In this document: one piece after another, positions 15,483 through 22,206 of the stretch
Position numbering within the stretch: position 1 is the first letter of the stretch
Layout of the letters: every line of letters begins with the position of its first letter
Source: a virus
Direction: 5' to 3' (one strand)
Virus record (IMG/VR): IMGVR_UViG_3300031621_000041
Coordinates: 1 to 22,227 of that record
Length of the DNA stretch: 22,227 nucleotides
Position numbers and translations under genes: made by a program
The notes under the pieces: generated by a model
The model's input: the letters and a program-made list of their open reading frames with translations, nothing else
Told to the model about the DNA's origin: nothing
Database searches by the model: none

Positions 15483-16529
15483 TTATTGATTAGATAACTG
15501 AAGGGTTCGTAGACGAATGAAATCACTTTTGTTTCCGCTATCACGGAATTGTTGACTTATTGCTTTGATGTTTTGAGCCTTCTTAGATGTTGAACGATCT
15601 GATACCGATGCCGAAGGAATGCCGCTTTTAGGAGGATTCATGGATCCAACTGGCTTCCTTGCATACAAACTATTTGCCGCATGAGCAATTAGGTATGGTA
15701 GTTGTGCGGAGACTTCCGGTAGCACTGATTCAAGTTTTTGCAAACGAGGATCTTTTAGCATAGCCTGATACTTTTGATTAACGTCATTGCTGTCGTCATC
15801 TATCCACGTCAATTCTTTTTTAGCTTGTTCGGCAAATGCAGATTTTAATTGCACTGACTGAGCTTGATCTTGAAGTTGACGTAGGCGATCAGGCAGGAAC
15901 GTATCCTTTGTTTTACGTGCATTACGTAAAGTCTGACGGACTTGAGCTTTCGTAAGCTCTTGACCATTGGCTTCAGTAACAACGTCTTCAGGTCCGTAAC
16001 CATCGCTATTAAAAATAAGATCTTCTGCCCATTCAATAACACTATCCATTTCTTGTGACTTGCTTTGCAGTTCTTCAACTGTATTCAAATCATTAAAAGG
16101 ATTGTCTTCGATTGGTTTCTTTGTATTAAGAGGATCTTCAGCCTGCATCTCTGACTTTAAACGAGCAAGCTCTTCTTCGGCTTGTTTACGTTTAGCTGTC
16201 AGTTCTCCAAACCTAGCAACGGCACGACTCCCTAACTTTTCAGCTAGTTCCCGTAATTCGTCTTCGGACATATCGTCCATATTCATCTGAGAAAGAACAT
16301 CATCAGCAGATTCTTCTCCGGTTTGTTCAACCGTGTCTGTTTCTGCATCAACAATTAGGGGTTCATCTTCAACTGATTCGGGAGCTACTTCCTCGGTTTC
16401 TTGAGTAGCAACTTCTTCGTCAGTTGGGATTCCTCCCAAGCGAGCTTGAGCGAACTCAGCTACACTGATATTTGTACTGTCCACTGAACTTGCGGCTTCA
16501 GCGATTTCCGTATTTGATTCGTCTGTCAT
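15483..16529 (-). CDS. Capsid scaffolding protein (348 aa)
   Basis: A 348-residue protein with a very acidic N-terminal third (Glu/Asp-rich to about residue 100), a probable coiled coil at about 95-135 (AEKLGSRAVARFGELTAKRK ... EEELARLKSEMQ), a helical middle, and a basic C-terminal tail (RSTSKKAQNIKAISQQF, RLRTLQLSNQ). Acidic-coiled-basic is the usual layout of podovirus scaffolds, whose basic end binds the capsid protein, and it sits directly upstream of the capsid gene. It has the best SD in the capsid cassette (TTAAGGAGTGGGTAATTATG) and follows an extended -10 promoter, so translation and transcription are both well supported. No protease motif is visible, so it is probably removed intact or cut by another protein. 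Confidence 0.88.
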   Translation of the reverse strand: MTDESNTEIAEAASSVDSTNISVAEFAQARLGGIPTDEEVATQETEEVAPESVEDEPLIVDAETDTVEQTGEESADDVLSQMNMDDMSEDELRELAEKLGSRAVARFGELTAKRKQAEEELARLKSEMQAEDPLNTKKPIEDNPFNDLNTVEELQSKSQEMDSVIEWAEDLIFNSDGYGPEDVVTEANGQELTKAQVRQTLRNARKTKDTFLPDRLRQLQDQAQSVQLKSAFAEQAKKELTWIDDDSNDVNQKYQAMLKDPRLQKLESVLPEVSAQLPYLIAHAANSLYARKPVGSMNPPKSGIPSASVSDRSTSKKAQNIKAISQQFRDSGNKSDFIRLRTLQLSNQ

Positions 16530-16570
16530 AATTACCCACTCCTTAACGGCGAGCGATGCCGATGGTTTTT

Positions 16571-16602
16571 ATTATATCACACTTAATTTCTATGCTTCTC
16601 AA
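16571..16602 (-). promoter_or_regulatory. Extended -10 promoter before scaffold/capsid genes
   Basis: On the minus strand, TGATATAAT (16571-16579) is an exact extended -10 element (TGnTATAAT). A weak -35-like TTGAGA lies at 16597-16602, with a spacer of 20, longer than ideal but acceptable with an extended -10. Transcription should begin near 16564 and give a leader of about 35 bases with a small CGGC/GCCG hairpin and the scaffold SD. With the terminator at 14432-14472 it brackets the scaffold and capsid genes. Confidence 0.7.
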
Positions 16603-16813
16603 TAAGAGAATCATAGTCAACCATGTGTAAAATTTGATCATATGACAACAGTCTACCACTAATCTGTTGCATATTGTCTGAGTTAGCAAGGTGCAGTTCT
16701 TCGATGCACTCTTCTCTCATTGTTAAAACAAATCCCATGAAGCGAGCAAATGCTTCGTATTGAGATAGTGTGTCTAAATCTTCTTGTATGTTAGTAACTG
16801 GACTCGTTTGCAT
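16583..16813 (-). CDS. Conserved hypothetical protein between portal and scaffold (76 aa)
   Basis: A 76-residue helical protein, MQTSPVTNIQEDLDTLSQYE, with FARFMGFVLTMREECIEELH and NMQQISGRLLSYDQILHMVD. I recognise the series (DLDTLSxYxxFxRFMxFxxxxREECIExLH ... QQISGRxLxYDxxL) as a short protein commonly placed between portal and scaffold in phages of this kind, without a known function. It overlaps the portal 3' end by 23 bases in another frame. The -10 of the capsid-cassette promoter lies just beyond its stop codon. Possible roles are capsid or portal assembly co-factor. Confidence 0.82.
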   Translation of the reverse strand: MQTSPVTNIQEDLDTLSQYEAFARFMGFVLTMREECIEELHLANSDNMQQISGRLLSYDQILHMVDYDSLIEKHRN

Positions 16814-18890
16814 TTTGTGTATTTACGTTGCCGACTTCTGCTGGAGATGTTCCGATACGTCCGATCTGTGCATTCTCTGCTTGTTGCATTTGGAATGTAT
16901 ACTGACCTACATATTTTTGTAAACGTTCAGCAAACATTTGATCTTGCTCTAGGCGACCGGCGATGTCTGGTTGTTGTGAATATTGTTGAACAAGTTGGAC
17001 TGCAGTTTGACCACCATTAGCTCGTGCTGGCATTTCAATGCCGGCAAAGATCTTAGCTAAGTCATCAGTTACTCCACGAATAATTTCGTCTTGAGCAACT
17101 TGAGGTGACTGAAGTATACCATCCGCTAGAACCGGATCAATAGATGATGCGATTGCTGTAAGTAGGTTATCTACATTCATTAGACCATTGCGATCATACT
17201 GAAGCATACCAAGCATTCCTTGTAATTTTTGTGCTTGTGCTTCTGGATCCGTGGTCAATACATCATAATTAATCATGATGTCAAAGTTTTCATTTGGATT
17301 TCCCTTAACCATTTGAACTGACTCAGGGACACCGGTAACCCGGAAGAATGTGCTATCTGGTCCAAAACGTTGGTAGCATTTAAATGCCATACGTAGGACC
17401 TTAGCATTGTGTTGAAGAAACTTATCGACCAAGAATTGCTTGCGAACACCGCTAATTTGACTGGTTTCATCCAATCCGCACAAGCGATCAGCCTGAGCCT
17501 GTTGGGTTTGTTCCATCTCTATGGACCCGGTAGGCGGTGGCGGAGTAGGTGCAAAGTCAATATCCCCCTTGCGACGATAAGGAATGTAACGACCGGGACC
17601 CCAATCAGTTGGTGCCTGACCCACTGGGTGAATGATCGGAGGCATTGTTGCAATGCTGTTCCGGTCAATACGTGAGTCACGTTCGATCTTAATTTGATTT
17701 TGAATACCACGAAGGATCTGAGGGAAGGTCATCGTATCATACATACGTTTGCTGTCCTCAGATAAACGTGTGACTACCACTGGGTAATCCTCGTATCCGT
17801 TAAGTAATTCAAACTTTGCAAAGCCCGGGATGTCTCCATCTCCGCTGAACTCTCTGTGAAAGACTGTGCAATAGATTCCTTGTGCACCATCGTCCGGATC
17901 TACTAAACGTTGATAGCCATAGATAATTTCAATGAGTTCGTCTTGCTGATCAGTATTATCAGTAAAGATCATGCTACGGTTTTGATCGCTATCACGATCA
18001 ACCATGTTATCGCTGGATCCGCGATACCGCTCAATGATGTGCTGAACAAAGTCCGCATCCCATCCGTCTGTAGCAACCTTACCCTCTAGCTCTTGAGCTG
18101 TGTATGATGTCCTCCAAAAGCAATAAGGTGCCCGTTGCGGATCAGTAACATAACTCGGAAAAAAGAAATCTCCGTCAGGGGAAAGTGTTTTAATTTCAGG
18201 TGCATCTACTAAACGGCGGATCAAAGGAAGAACCGTCTCGCTAGTATTGCGAAGTTCTTTAATAGCTTTTTTTGCTGATTTAATATTGATACCATCAAAC
18301 GTAGTCTCAATAAAAGCAGCGAGTTCGGCATCGTTACCCCCATCAAGGATGGAGCGATAGATCTCTGGGTTCGTTTGTCCTATCTGATCCATGGTTATAG
18401 TTTGTTTGAATCGAGTATCTTCCCGGTTCCAACCTACGTATGTAACCATTAACCCTCGTTCTAGCATATAATTAGCACCTAGTTCCATTTCTTCGGCGAA
18501 CCGATTAATGTAACCACTTGTAACCATCCAACGGAGAAAGTTTGAAACAACCTTTGAACGTCCTATGTCACTTATCTCAACGGGGAATGCCCGGATATTT
18601 GCACGACTAAGTGCTGACATAAACAAAGATACTAAACGTGTGATACGTTCGTCAATGGTATGAGCCTCCATATCTGATGCACCTTCCCAAGGAAAGGCAT
18701 CTGCTCCGTGCTTTCGGAGATCCCGGGACTTACCGTTCCAGAAATTGCGGCGGTCATCATAAGATGTGCGACACACATCAAAGTATGGTTCTAGCTCAAG
18801 CACCGTCTGATCGTAAGCACGGCGGAGAGCATTGACGTTTGGTTCATCCCCAACGTATGTTAAGGATTCAAAAATATCTTCGTTCTGCAT
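16791..18890 (-). CDS. Portal protein (699 aa)
   Basis: A 699-residue podovirus-type portal: the dodecameric ring through which DNA enters and leaves. Features that I associate with this family are the N-terminal DDRRNFWNGKSRDLRKHGAD followed by AFPWEGASDMEAHTIDERI, then LVSLFMSALSRANIRAFPVE, the central LSPDGDFFFPSYVTDPQRAP segment, and a long C-terminal helical region rich in Gln (for example QLVQQYSQQPDIAGRLEQDQ), probably the barrel. It sits one gene downstream of the terminase block and upstream of scaffold, the standard order. It overlaps the HTH gene at its 5' end by 23 bases and the 76-residue gene at its 3' end by 23 bases. No SD is seen before the ATG (AGAAAAAAACTAA), so coupling to the overlapping upstream gene is likely. 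Confidence 0.93.
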   Translation of the reverse strand: MQNEDIFESLTYVGDEPNVNALRRAYDQTVLELEPYFDVCRTSYDDRRNFWNGKSRDLRKHGADAFPWEGASDMEAHTIDERITRLVSLFMSALSRANIRAFPVEISDIGRSKVVSNFLRWMVTSGYINRFAEEMELGANYMLERGLMVTYVGWNREDTRFKQTITMDQIGQTNPEIYRSILDGGNDAELAAFIETTFDGINIKSAKKAIKELRNTSETVLPLIRRLVDAPEIKTLSPDGDFFFPSYVTDPQRAPYCFWRTSYTAQELEGKVATDGWDADFVQHIIERYRGSSDNMVDRDSDQNRSMIFTDNTDQQDELIEIIYGYQRLVDPDDGAQGIYCTVFHREFSGDGDIPGFAKFELLNGYEDYPVVVTRLSEDSKRMYDTMTFPQILRGIQNQIKIERDSRIDRNSIATMPPIIHPVGQAPTDWGPGRYIPYRRKGDIDFAPTPPPPTGSIEMEQTQQAQADRLCGLDETSQISGVRKQFLVDKFLQHNAKVLRMAFKCYQRFGPDSTFFRVTGVPESVQMVKGNPNENFDIMINYDVLTTDPEAQAQKLQGMLGMLQYDRNGLMNVDNLLTAIASSIDPVLADGILQSPQVAQDEIIRGVTDDLAKIFAGIEMPARANGGQTAVQLVQQYSQQPDIAGRLEQDQMFAERLQKYVGQYTFQMQQAENAQIGRIGTSPAEVGNVNTQNANESSY

Positions 18891-19107
18891 TTAGTTTTTT
18901 TCTAACGGTTGTGATGACCTGATGGACATAGCCCTTATTCACCCCGATTTTATCACACAAATCTAAAGGTTTCATGGGTATGTTTTCTTGATTGTTACAA
19001 TACCTCTGTAGTATCTCCCAAGATAGCAATCGGTCAACCTGTTGGTCTATAAATTCTGGATCAAGAGTTATGTCTTGTTGGGATGTATCTGTAGCTGGAT
19101 CCTGCAT
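18868..19107 (-). CDS. Small helix-turn-helix protein (79 aa)
   Basis: A 79-residue protein, MQDPATDTSQQDITLDPEFI, with an acidic N-terminus and a C-terminal helix-turn-helix pattern (about residues 46-71): MKPLDLCDKIGVNKGYVHQV followed by ITTVRKKLNAERRYF. The DKIGVNKGYVHQVITTVR part reads like a recognition-helix motif of sigma-region-4/Xre-like HTH folds. It overlaps the 128-residue gene by 47 bases and the portal by 23 bases, so it is nested tightly between packaging and head genes. It could be a small DNA-binding regulator, or a terminase- or portal-associated factor. The upstream start overlap is long, so a later start is possible, though no better ATG precedes the HTH. Confidence 0.75.
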   Translation of the reverse strand: MQDPATDTSQQDITLDPEFIDQQVDRLLSWEILQRYCNNQENIPMKPLDLCDKIGVNKGYVHQVITTVRKKLNAERRYF

Positions 19108-19447
19108 TGTCTGTGATTTCTTCTACCTTAATTGTTTTACCATTTAGTTTGCCCTTGAACCTACGTGGCACAACTACCGGAACTCGTTTATTTAGTTCAT
19201 TTAAATAAACATAAACGTAGTTAGGGTTAGGTGCTTGAGTTAATACCTTGCCAACGTAGTAGTTAGGGATTAGCTCCGGTGCCTCTAGTTTATCTTTAAC
19301 TATACTGACCGCATCTTCGGTTAACCAAGTGTTCTTACCCTTGCCGCTAATATCATCTTCAGAAACATTATCCTCAATGATAGTAGAGATAGTTAAAAAA
19401 TCTACCTCTAGTTCTTCTGCTAGTGCTGTTGCTTTTGTCTTAGCCAT
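19061..19447 (-). CDS. Hypothetical protein with N-terminal winged-helix-like domain (128 aa)
   Basis: A 128-residue protein, MAKTKATALAEELEVDFLTI, preceded by a strong SD (AGGAGGATATTAAATG). Residues 3-55 look like a small helical domain (ATALAEELEVDFLTISTIIE, then WLTEDAVSIVKDKLE) similar in pattern to the IF2 N-terminal/HTH-type domain. Residues 65-120 are strand-rich (YVGKVLTQAPNPNYVYVYLN, RVPVVVPRRFKGKLNGKTIK, VEEITDNAGSSYRYI), like a small beta barrel. It starts right after the TerL stop (TerL ends at 19448) and overlaps the HTH gene. I have seen a similar helical-plus-beta protein after terminase genes in marine phages, but the function is unknown. Confidence 0.82.
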   Translation of the reverse strand: MAKTKATALAEELEVDFLTISTIIEDNVSEDDISGKGKNTWLTEDAVSIVKDKLEAPELIPNYYVGKVLTQAPNPNYVYVYLNELNKRVPVVVPRRFKGKLNGKTIKVEEITDNAGSSYRYIPTRHNS

Positions 19448-21103
19448 TTAATATCCTCCTGTTGTTTTTTGTATTACCTTCATGTCCTTGTTGGTAACAT
19501 GGTCAGGACCTTCGCCCCGGTTAGCCATACGTAGATAACGAATCACGTCAAAGAAATCCTTTAGTGGTTCGTCAGCTTTTCCGTTGGCATTGTAGTTAAT
19601 TAAACTGTCAATCAAGTTGCCGCATCGTTCGTGTATGTAGCAACGAGGTTTATTCATATCATCAATCTTTGCATTTGGGTTATAACTAAACCAATCGTCC
19701 AGTGCATTGATACCCATGTCCTGTGTCCTGCCATCTGATGGTACAAATGATAAGCCATGATCATAGAATGTAGTGAATAAGTCGTCATTATTCTCGTTTT
19801 CCCGGGCAAAATAACGTGAATCCCCTATCCTTTCAAAGACTTCTACCCCGTGTGATTCCTCTATTCCTAGGAATAAATCGGTGTATCCTTGCACATCGTA
19901 GCCTATTTTCTTTGATGCTGGTCCACGTTTCCACTTTGGGTCCCCGAACATTGCCCACTCTCCGTGTGCACCCCGGTCCGGAAACTCATCGAAGATATAT
20001 ATCTCTCCTTCTTCGTTAACCGCCGCCCATATAGCTACACTGTTCCGGGCACCTGCCGGATCCATCACCATGTAAATGGTGTAGTCATCGTCATTAATTT
20101 CCGGGAATGTCATTCCGTATTTATTTGGAATGTCGCCAAGAACATTTATCTCAGTTGAGAACAGGGGTAGCAGTGATGTCATTGACTTCACCGGCACACC
20201 GTAAGCACGAACTAGGATCTCTTCGTCCGGGCGACCCTTTAGATCTTTGCTTAGACGTTTGTAACCACCAAATGGATTTTCATCTGAGTGCAGGTAAACT
20301 ATGCCGGCATCTCGGTTAGGGCTATACTGCCGGATTGGTAGCTGGCGGTTCTTTAATAGACTCGCCTCACGAGTCTCTAGTGTTTCCGCATTGGTGCAAT
20401 ACTCGCTAATGAAAGGTGTGAACCCATCAATAGGAGTAAACCCCAGTATCATCTTTGAATTAAATGTAGCTAAACGGAAACGAAGTGTGTTAACCAAAGC
20501 CGCATCACCAAGGTATTCGTCTAGCCATGCCCCCATGTTTAGGTTGTCTGGCTTAGAAGGGAACCCGAATTGCATACCCTCTAGGATGGTTTGGTTATTC
20601 GAGAACTGTGTGTAAGTCTTGAAGTCAACCCGGGTCCGGGTATCCGGAAAGATAAACGAGCTTCCGGTGAATCCATTTTGCATAGAGAAGTTAATATATC
20701 CCTCCGTGCTCTTGGTCTTTTTCCGGAACTCCTTGGGCATCATTTCCCACATCGCGGCTTGCTGAACCTTGACGGATGTATCCGCATTCTGTGAGAAACA
20801 AACTATGTGACCGTTCATGTTCTCCATTACAGCCTGCATGATTATCTTTGCACACCCGGTAGTCTTCCCGGATCTGTTGCCCCCAAGGGTGAGGACCTCG
20901 TTGTATTCGTTTAGTCCGTCCCGGATCCTGCCCCATCCCTCTAACTCAAACCCGTATCGGACCGGATCGTTAGTAGCGGCTTCTATCCTGCCCTCGTGAG
21001 CACGGTGCAGATCCTCGAGTAACTGAGGATCTTTCTTTGCTAATAAAAGAATCTCTTCGTCACTAGGGGTATCTAGTATGGGGTGCTGGGTAAACTCAAT
21101 CAT
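19448..21103 (-). CDS. terL: Terminase large subunit
   Basis: ATP-driven DNA-packaging motor and nuclease. The start is ATG 21103 (MIEFTQHPILDTPSDEEILL): it overlaps the upstream stop as ATGA and has the SD GAGGA five bases before it; an ATG nine codons earlier reads into Arg-rich nonsense (GRGRRRGR) and is rejected. In the 551-residue protein, Walker A is GGNRSGKT (residues 74-81), Walker B WLDE (193-196) with adenine/coupling segment GFTPIDGFTPF (about 221-231). The RNase H-like nuclease begins at MVMDPAGARNSVAIW (Asp348) with a late acidic residue in FFDVIRYLRM (Asp519). All the key residues are present. It is cotranscribed with TerS and the small acidic gene. Confidence 0.96.
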   Translation of the reverse strand: MIEFTQHPILDTPSDEEILLLAKKDPQLLEDLHRAHEGRIEAATNDPVRYGFELEGWGRIRDGLNEYNEVLTLGGNRSGKTTGCAKIIMQAVMENMNGHIVCFSQNADTSVKVQQAAMWEMMPKEFRKKTKSTEGYINFSMQNGFTGSSFIFPDTRTRVDFKTYTQFSNNQTILEGMQFGFPSKPDNLNMGAWLDEYLGDAALVNTLRFRLATFNSKMILGFTPIDGFTPFISEYCTNAETLETREASLLKNRQLPIRQYSPNRDAGIVYLHSDENPFGGYKRLSKDLKGRPDEEILVRAYGVPVKSMTSLLPLFSTEINVLGDIPNKYGMTFPEINDDDYTIYMVMDPAGARNSVAIWAAVNEEGEIYIFDEFPDRGAHGEWAMFGDPKWKRGPASKKIGYDVQGYTDLFLGIEESHGVEVFERIGDSRYFARENENNDDLFTTFYDHGLSFVPSDGRTQDMGINALDDWFSYNPNAKIDDMNKPRCYIHERCGNLIDSLINYNANGKADEPLKDFFDVIRYLRMANRGEGPDHVTNKDMKVIQKTTGGY

Positions 21104-21327
21104 TCTTCCTCGTCGTCTTCCTCTACCCATTCAAAGTTAAGATCGTCTACCTCTAGCTCTTCCCGGACTTCTCGCATTAGCATCTTGCCTATTGGCAAGT
21201 TAGTGTAGTCATAGAACAATTCTCCGTCATCATTCATTACTATGAACATATAGTTCGGGAAGTGCTCGGATAAAATAGCCCGAACATTCTCGTGTACATC
21301 CTCATGGTATTCTGAATTAATCGACAT
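21100..21327 (-). CDS. Small acidic conserved hypothetical protein (75 aa)
   Basis: A 75-residue protein starting at ATG 21327 (MSINSEYHEDVHENVRAILS); an in-frame TTG immediately before it is a possible but less likely start. It has a helix (HENVRAILSEHF), a strand pair with NYMFIVMNDDGELFYDYTNL, then PIGKMLMREVREELEVDD and a highly acidic tail (EWVEEDDEEE). The order FPNYxFIVxxDDGELFYDYTN...GKMLMxE is one I recognise from phage genomes between the terminase subunits; the function is unknown. It overlaps TerS by 11 bases and TerL by four bases. The position suggests a packaging accessory factor, which is inference. Confidence 0.85.
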   Translation of the reverse strand: MSINSEYHEDVHENVRAILSEHFPNYMFIVMNDDGELFYDYTNLPIGKMLMREVREELEVDDLNFEWVEEDDEEE

Positions 21328-21859
21328 CAATAACTTCTGCTTCTTTTAGTTTCCGGATTCGGTCCTCTGCCGCCTTAGCGGTAGCCTCGTAGTCCTCTTG
21401 GGTATATACCTTCCGGTCCTCGGTGATATTGGTTGCTTCACCCCGGGCGGTCAGTGCTTCCCGTGCGGCATTAGCTTTAGCTATTGAAAGTTCTTTAAGG
21501 TCCCGGAACGTAGCTTCTAGTTCCCCGGATTCTAACCGGTCCCGGACTATCTCAATGAGGTCCTCCTCTAAGCTAGACATATCTAAGTAGTTCTTAGCGG
21601 CTATCCTTCCGGACAGTTCCCGGAACTTACCTATGTGATCTGCATAGTCCGTAAGAACTGAGATGACAGTATGTCTATCGAAGCCGTATTTCTTAACTAG
21701 CCGGGTCTGACTAGATCCTGTGGCATACAGGTATAGCATCTTAGCTACCCGTTCAGGTGCAAACCTACTTAGACTATTCAGCTTACTGAACTCCTTCTGT
21801 TCAGATATGTCCTGAATGGACGTGGTTATCTCCTGCATTAACTCTTCCTTCTCTTCCAT
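21317..21859 (-). CDS. terS: Terminase small subunit (DNA recognition)
   Basis: A 180-residue protein. Residues 46-72 (ATGSSQTRLVKKYGFDRHTV followed by ISVLTDY) form a helix-turn-helix, followed by a long helical region (SLEEDLIEIVRDRLESGELE) for oligomerisation and a charged C-terminus (TAKAAEDRIRKLKEAEVIDV) for TerL contact, which is the standard TerS layout. Two starts are credible: ATG 21859, with almost no leader and no SD, and ATG 21838 (seven codons in, MQEITTSIQD), preceded by AGAAGGA at good spacing. The second may be the real start; I report the longer form. It heads the operon and is the likely binder of the palindromic repeats upstream. Confidence 0.85.
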   Translation of the reverse strand: MEEKEELMQEITTSIQDISEQKEFSKLNSLSRFAPERVAKMLYLYATGSSQTRLVKKYGFDRHTVISVLTDYADHIGKFRELSGRIAAKNYLDMSSLEEDLIEIVRDRLESGELEATFRDLKELSIAKANAAREALTARGEATNITEDRKVYTQEDYEATAKAAEDRIRKLKEAEVIDVD

Positions 21860-21868
21860 TTAATATAA

Positions 21869-21897
21869 AGTATTTTATACTAGCACTTAGGTGTCAA
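21869..21897 (-). promoter_or_regulatory. Promoter for terS operon (TTGACA-N17-AATACT)
   Basis: On the minus strand, an exact TTGACA (21892-21897) lies 17 bases before AATACT (21869-21874); TAAAAT (21872-21877) is an alternative -10 at short spacing. The -10 area is a near palindrome (AGTATAAAATACT). The predicted start of transcription falls only a few bases before ATG 21859, implying a nearly leaderless message or use of the later ATG at 21838. Confidence 0.65.
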
Positions 21898-21903
21898 GCC
21901 CAA

Positions 21904-21914
21904 TGTATGATACA
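21904..21914. promoter_or_regulatory. 11-bp palindrome TGTATGATACA (operator-like)
   Basis: A perfect inverted repeat (TGTAT, centre G, ATACA on plus) just upstream of the -35 box of the terS promoter. ATACAT/ATGTAT half-sites recur nearby (for example 21987-21992), so it may be a regulator site. No cognate regulator is identifiable, although the window's HTH proteins are candidates. Confidence 0.5.
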
Positions 21915-21926
21915 ATACACCTGTGG

Positions 21927-21991
21927 TACATAAGAAACCTTTCTGCCGTAGGCGAGAAAGAGTAATGATGATCAAGAGAACTCCTTATGTA
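21927..21991. repeat. Nested inverted repeat / stem-loop upstream of terS
   Basis: Outer arms TACATAAG (21927-21934) and CTTATGTA (21984-21991) are perfect 8-bp inverted repeats 49 bases apart. Inside, at 21939-21960, is a compact hairpin: CTTTCT GCC, loop GTA, GGC, one unpaired G, then AGAAAG, giving nine pairs with a single bulge. There is no U-run on either side, so it is not an intrinsic terminator. It may form in RNA or act as paired protein sites at DNA level. Confidence 0.65.
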
Positions 21992-22016
21992 TCACCTGTT
22001 TGATCAGGGCTGTCAA
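21988..22016 (-). promoter_or_regulatory. Second promoter-like box (GGACTTGACA) with flanking TGATCA sites
   Basis: On the minus strand, GGACTTGACA contains an exact TTGACA (22011-22016) and resembles the GGGCTTGACA of the terS promoter. The -10 candidate GATACA (21988-21993, 17-base spacer) is weak. Palindromic TGATCA sites lie within the spacer (22001-22006) and past the predicted start (21969-21974), 32 bp centre to centre, an arrangement suited to repression. Confidence 0.45.
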
Positions 22017-22052
22017 GTCCAAAATCCTATGAGGAGCATATTTTTTTATACC

Positions 22053-22080
22053 CTTGTTTATGTATATATAGAGAAACAAG
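22053..22080. repeat. AT-rich inverted repeat CTTGTTT...AAACAAG
   Basis: Perfect 7-bp arms CTTGTTT (22053-22059) and AAACAAG (22074-22080) flank a 14-base AT-rich loop with TATATATA. There is no U-run downstream on either strand, so it is more likely a structural or protein-binding element than a terminator. The melted-looking AT core could assist strand opening. Confidence 0.45.
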
Positions 22081-22093
22081 CCAAAAAAGTTCT

Positions 22094-22110
22094 GACCCCC
22101 TCCCCCCTGC
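22094..22110 (-). other. G-rich purine tract (minus strand GCAGGGGGGAGGGGGTC)
   Basis: Two adjacent runs, GGGGGG and GGGGG, on the minus strand, next to the palindrome CGCTACAGCG. It is the most strand-asymmetric tract in the window and lies between the repeat cluster and the AT-rich inverted repeat. Function unknown; quadruplex formation within one strand would need more runs or splitting of the long ones. Confidence 0.4.
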
Positions 22111-22127
22111 TGTCGCTGTAGCGGTAA

Positions 22128-22142
22128 TGAGACTGAGACTCA
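22128..22142. repeat. 15-bp palindromic repeat, copy 1 (TGAGACTGAGACTCA)
   Basis: First of three copies with consensus AATGAGACWGRGWCTCA. The arms TGAGAC and GACTCA match except for one base around a 3-base centre. Spacing to the next copy is 42 bp start to start. Confidence 0.75.
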
Positions 22143-22169
22143 ATATCAATAAGCACAGGAACTCTCAAA

Positions 22170-22184
22170 TGAGACAGGGTCTCA
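22170..22184. repeat. 15-bp palindromic repeat, copy 2 (TGAGACAGGGTCTCA)
   Basis: Middle copy and the only perfect one: 6-bp arms TGAGAC and GTCTCA around AGG. It lies 37 bp before the third copy (start to start). The perfect dyad suggests the highest-affinity protein site of the set. Confidence 0.78.
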
Positions 22185-22206
22185 AAAACTCGGGATGTAG
22201 TTTTAA

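Noticed and set aside
18897-18910. Slippery A AAA AAC heptamer at the end of the HTH gene, possible programmed -1 frameshift into portal
   Set aside because: A -1 slip there reads straight into a TAA stop, and the portal frame is +1 relative to the HTH gene; no fusion product is possible by -1 shifting.
21104-21130. Longer TerL start (GRGRRRGR extension)
   Set aside because: It is the out-of-frame reading of the acidic GAG/GAC codons ending the upstream gene; ATG 21103 has an ATGA overlap and an SD.
21887-21931. 14-codon leader peptide (MYHRCIVSYIGLDT) upstream of terS with a weak SD-like AAAGG
   Set aside because: It lies across the palindrome and the -35 box of the terS promoter, is too short to support, and shows no attenuator structure downstream.
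21927-21995. tRNA or tRNA-like gene (7-bp acceptor-like stem followed by ACCA on the minus strand)
   Set aside because: There is no T-arm with a TTC-type loop, no proper D-arm and the length is about 67 bases; only the outer stem fits.
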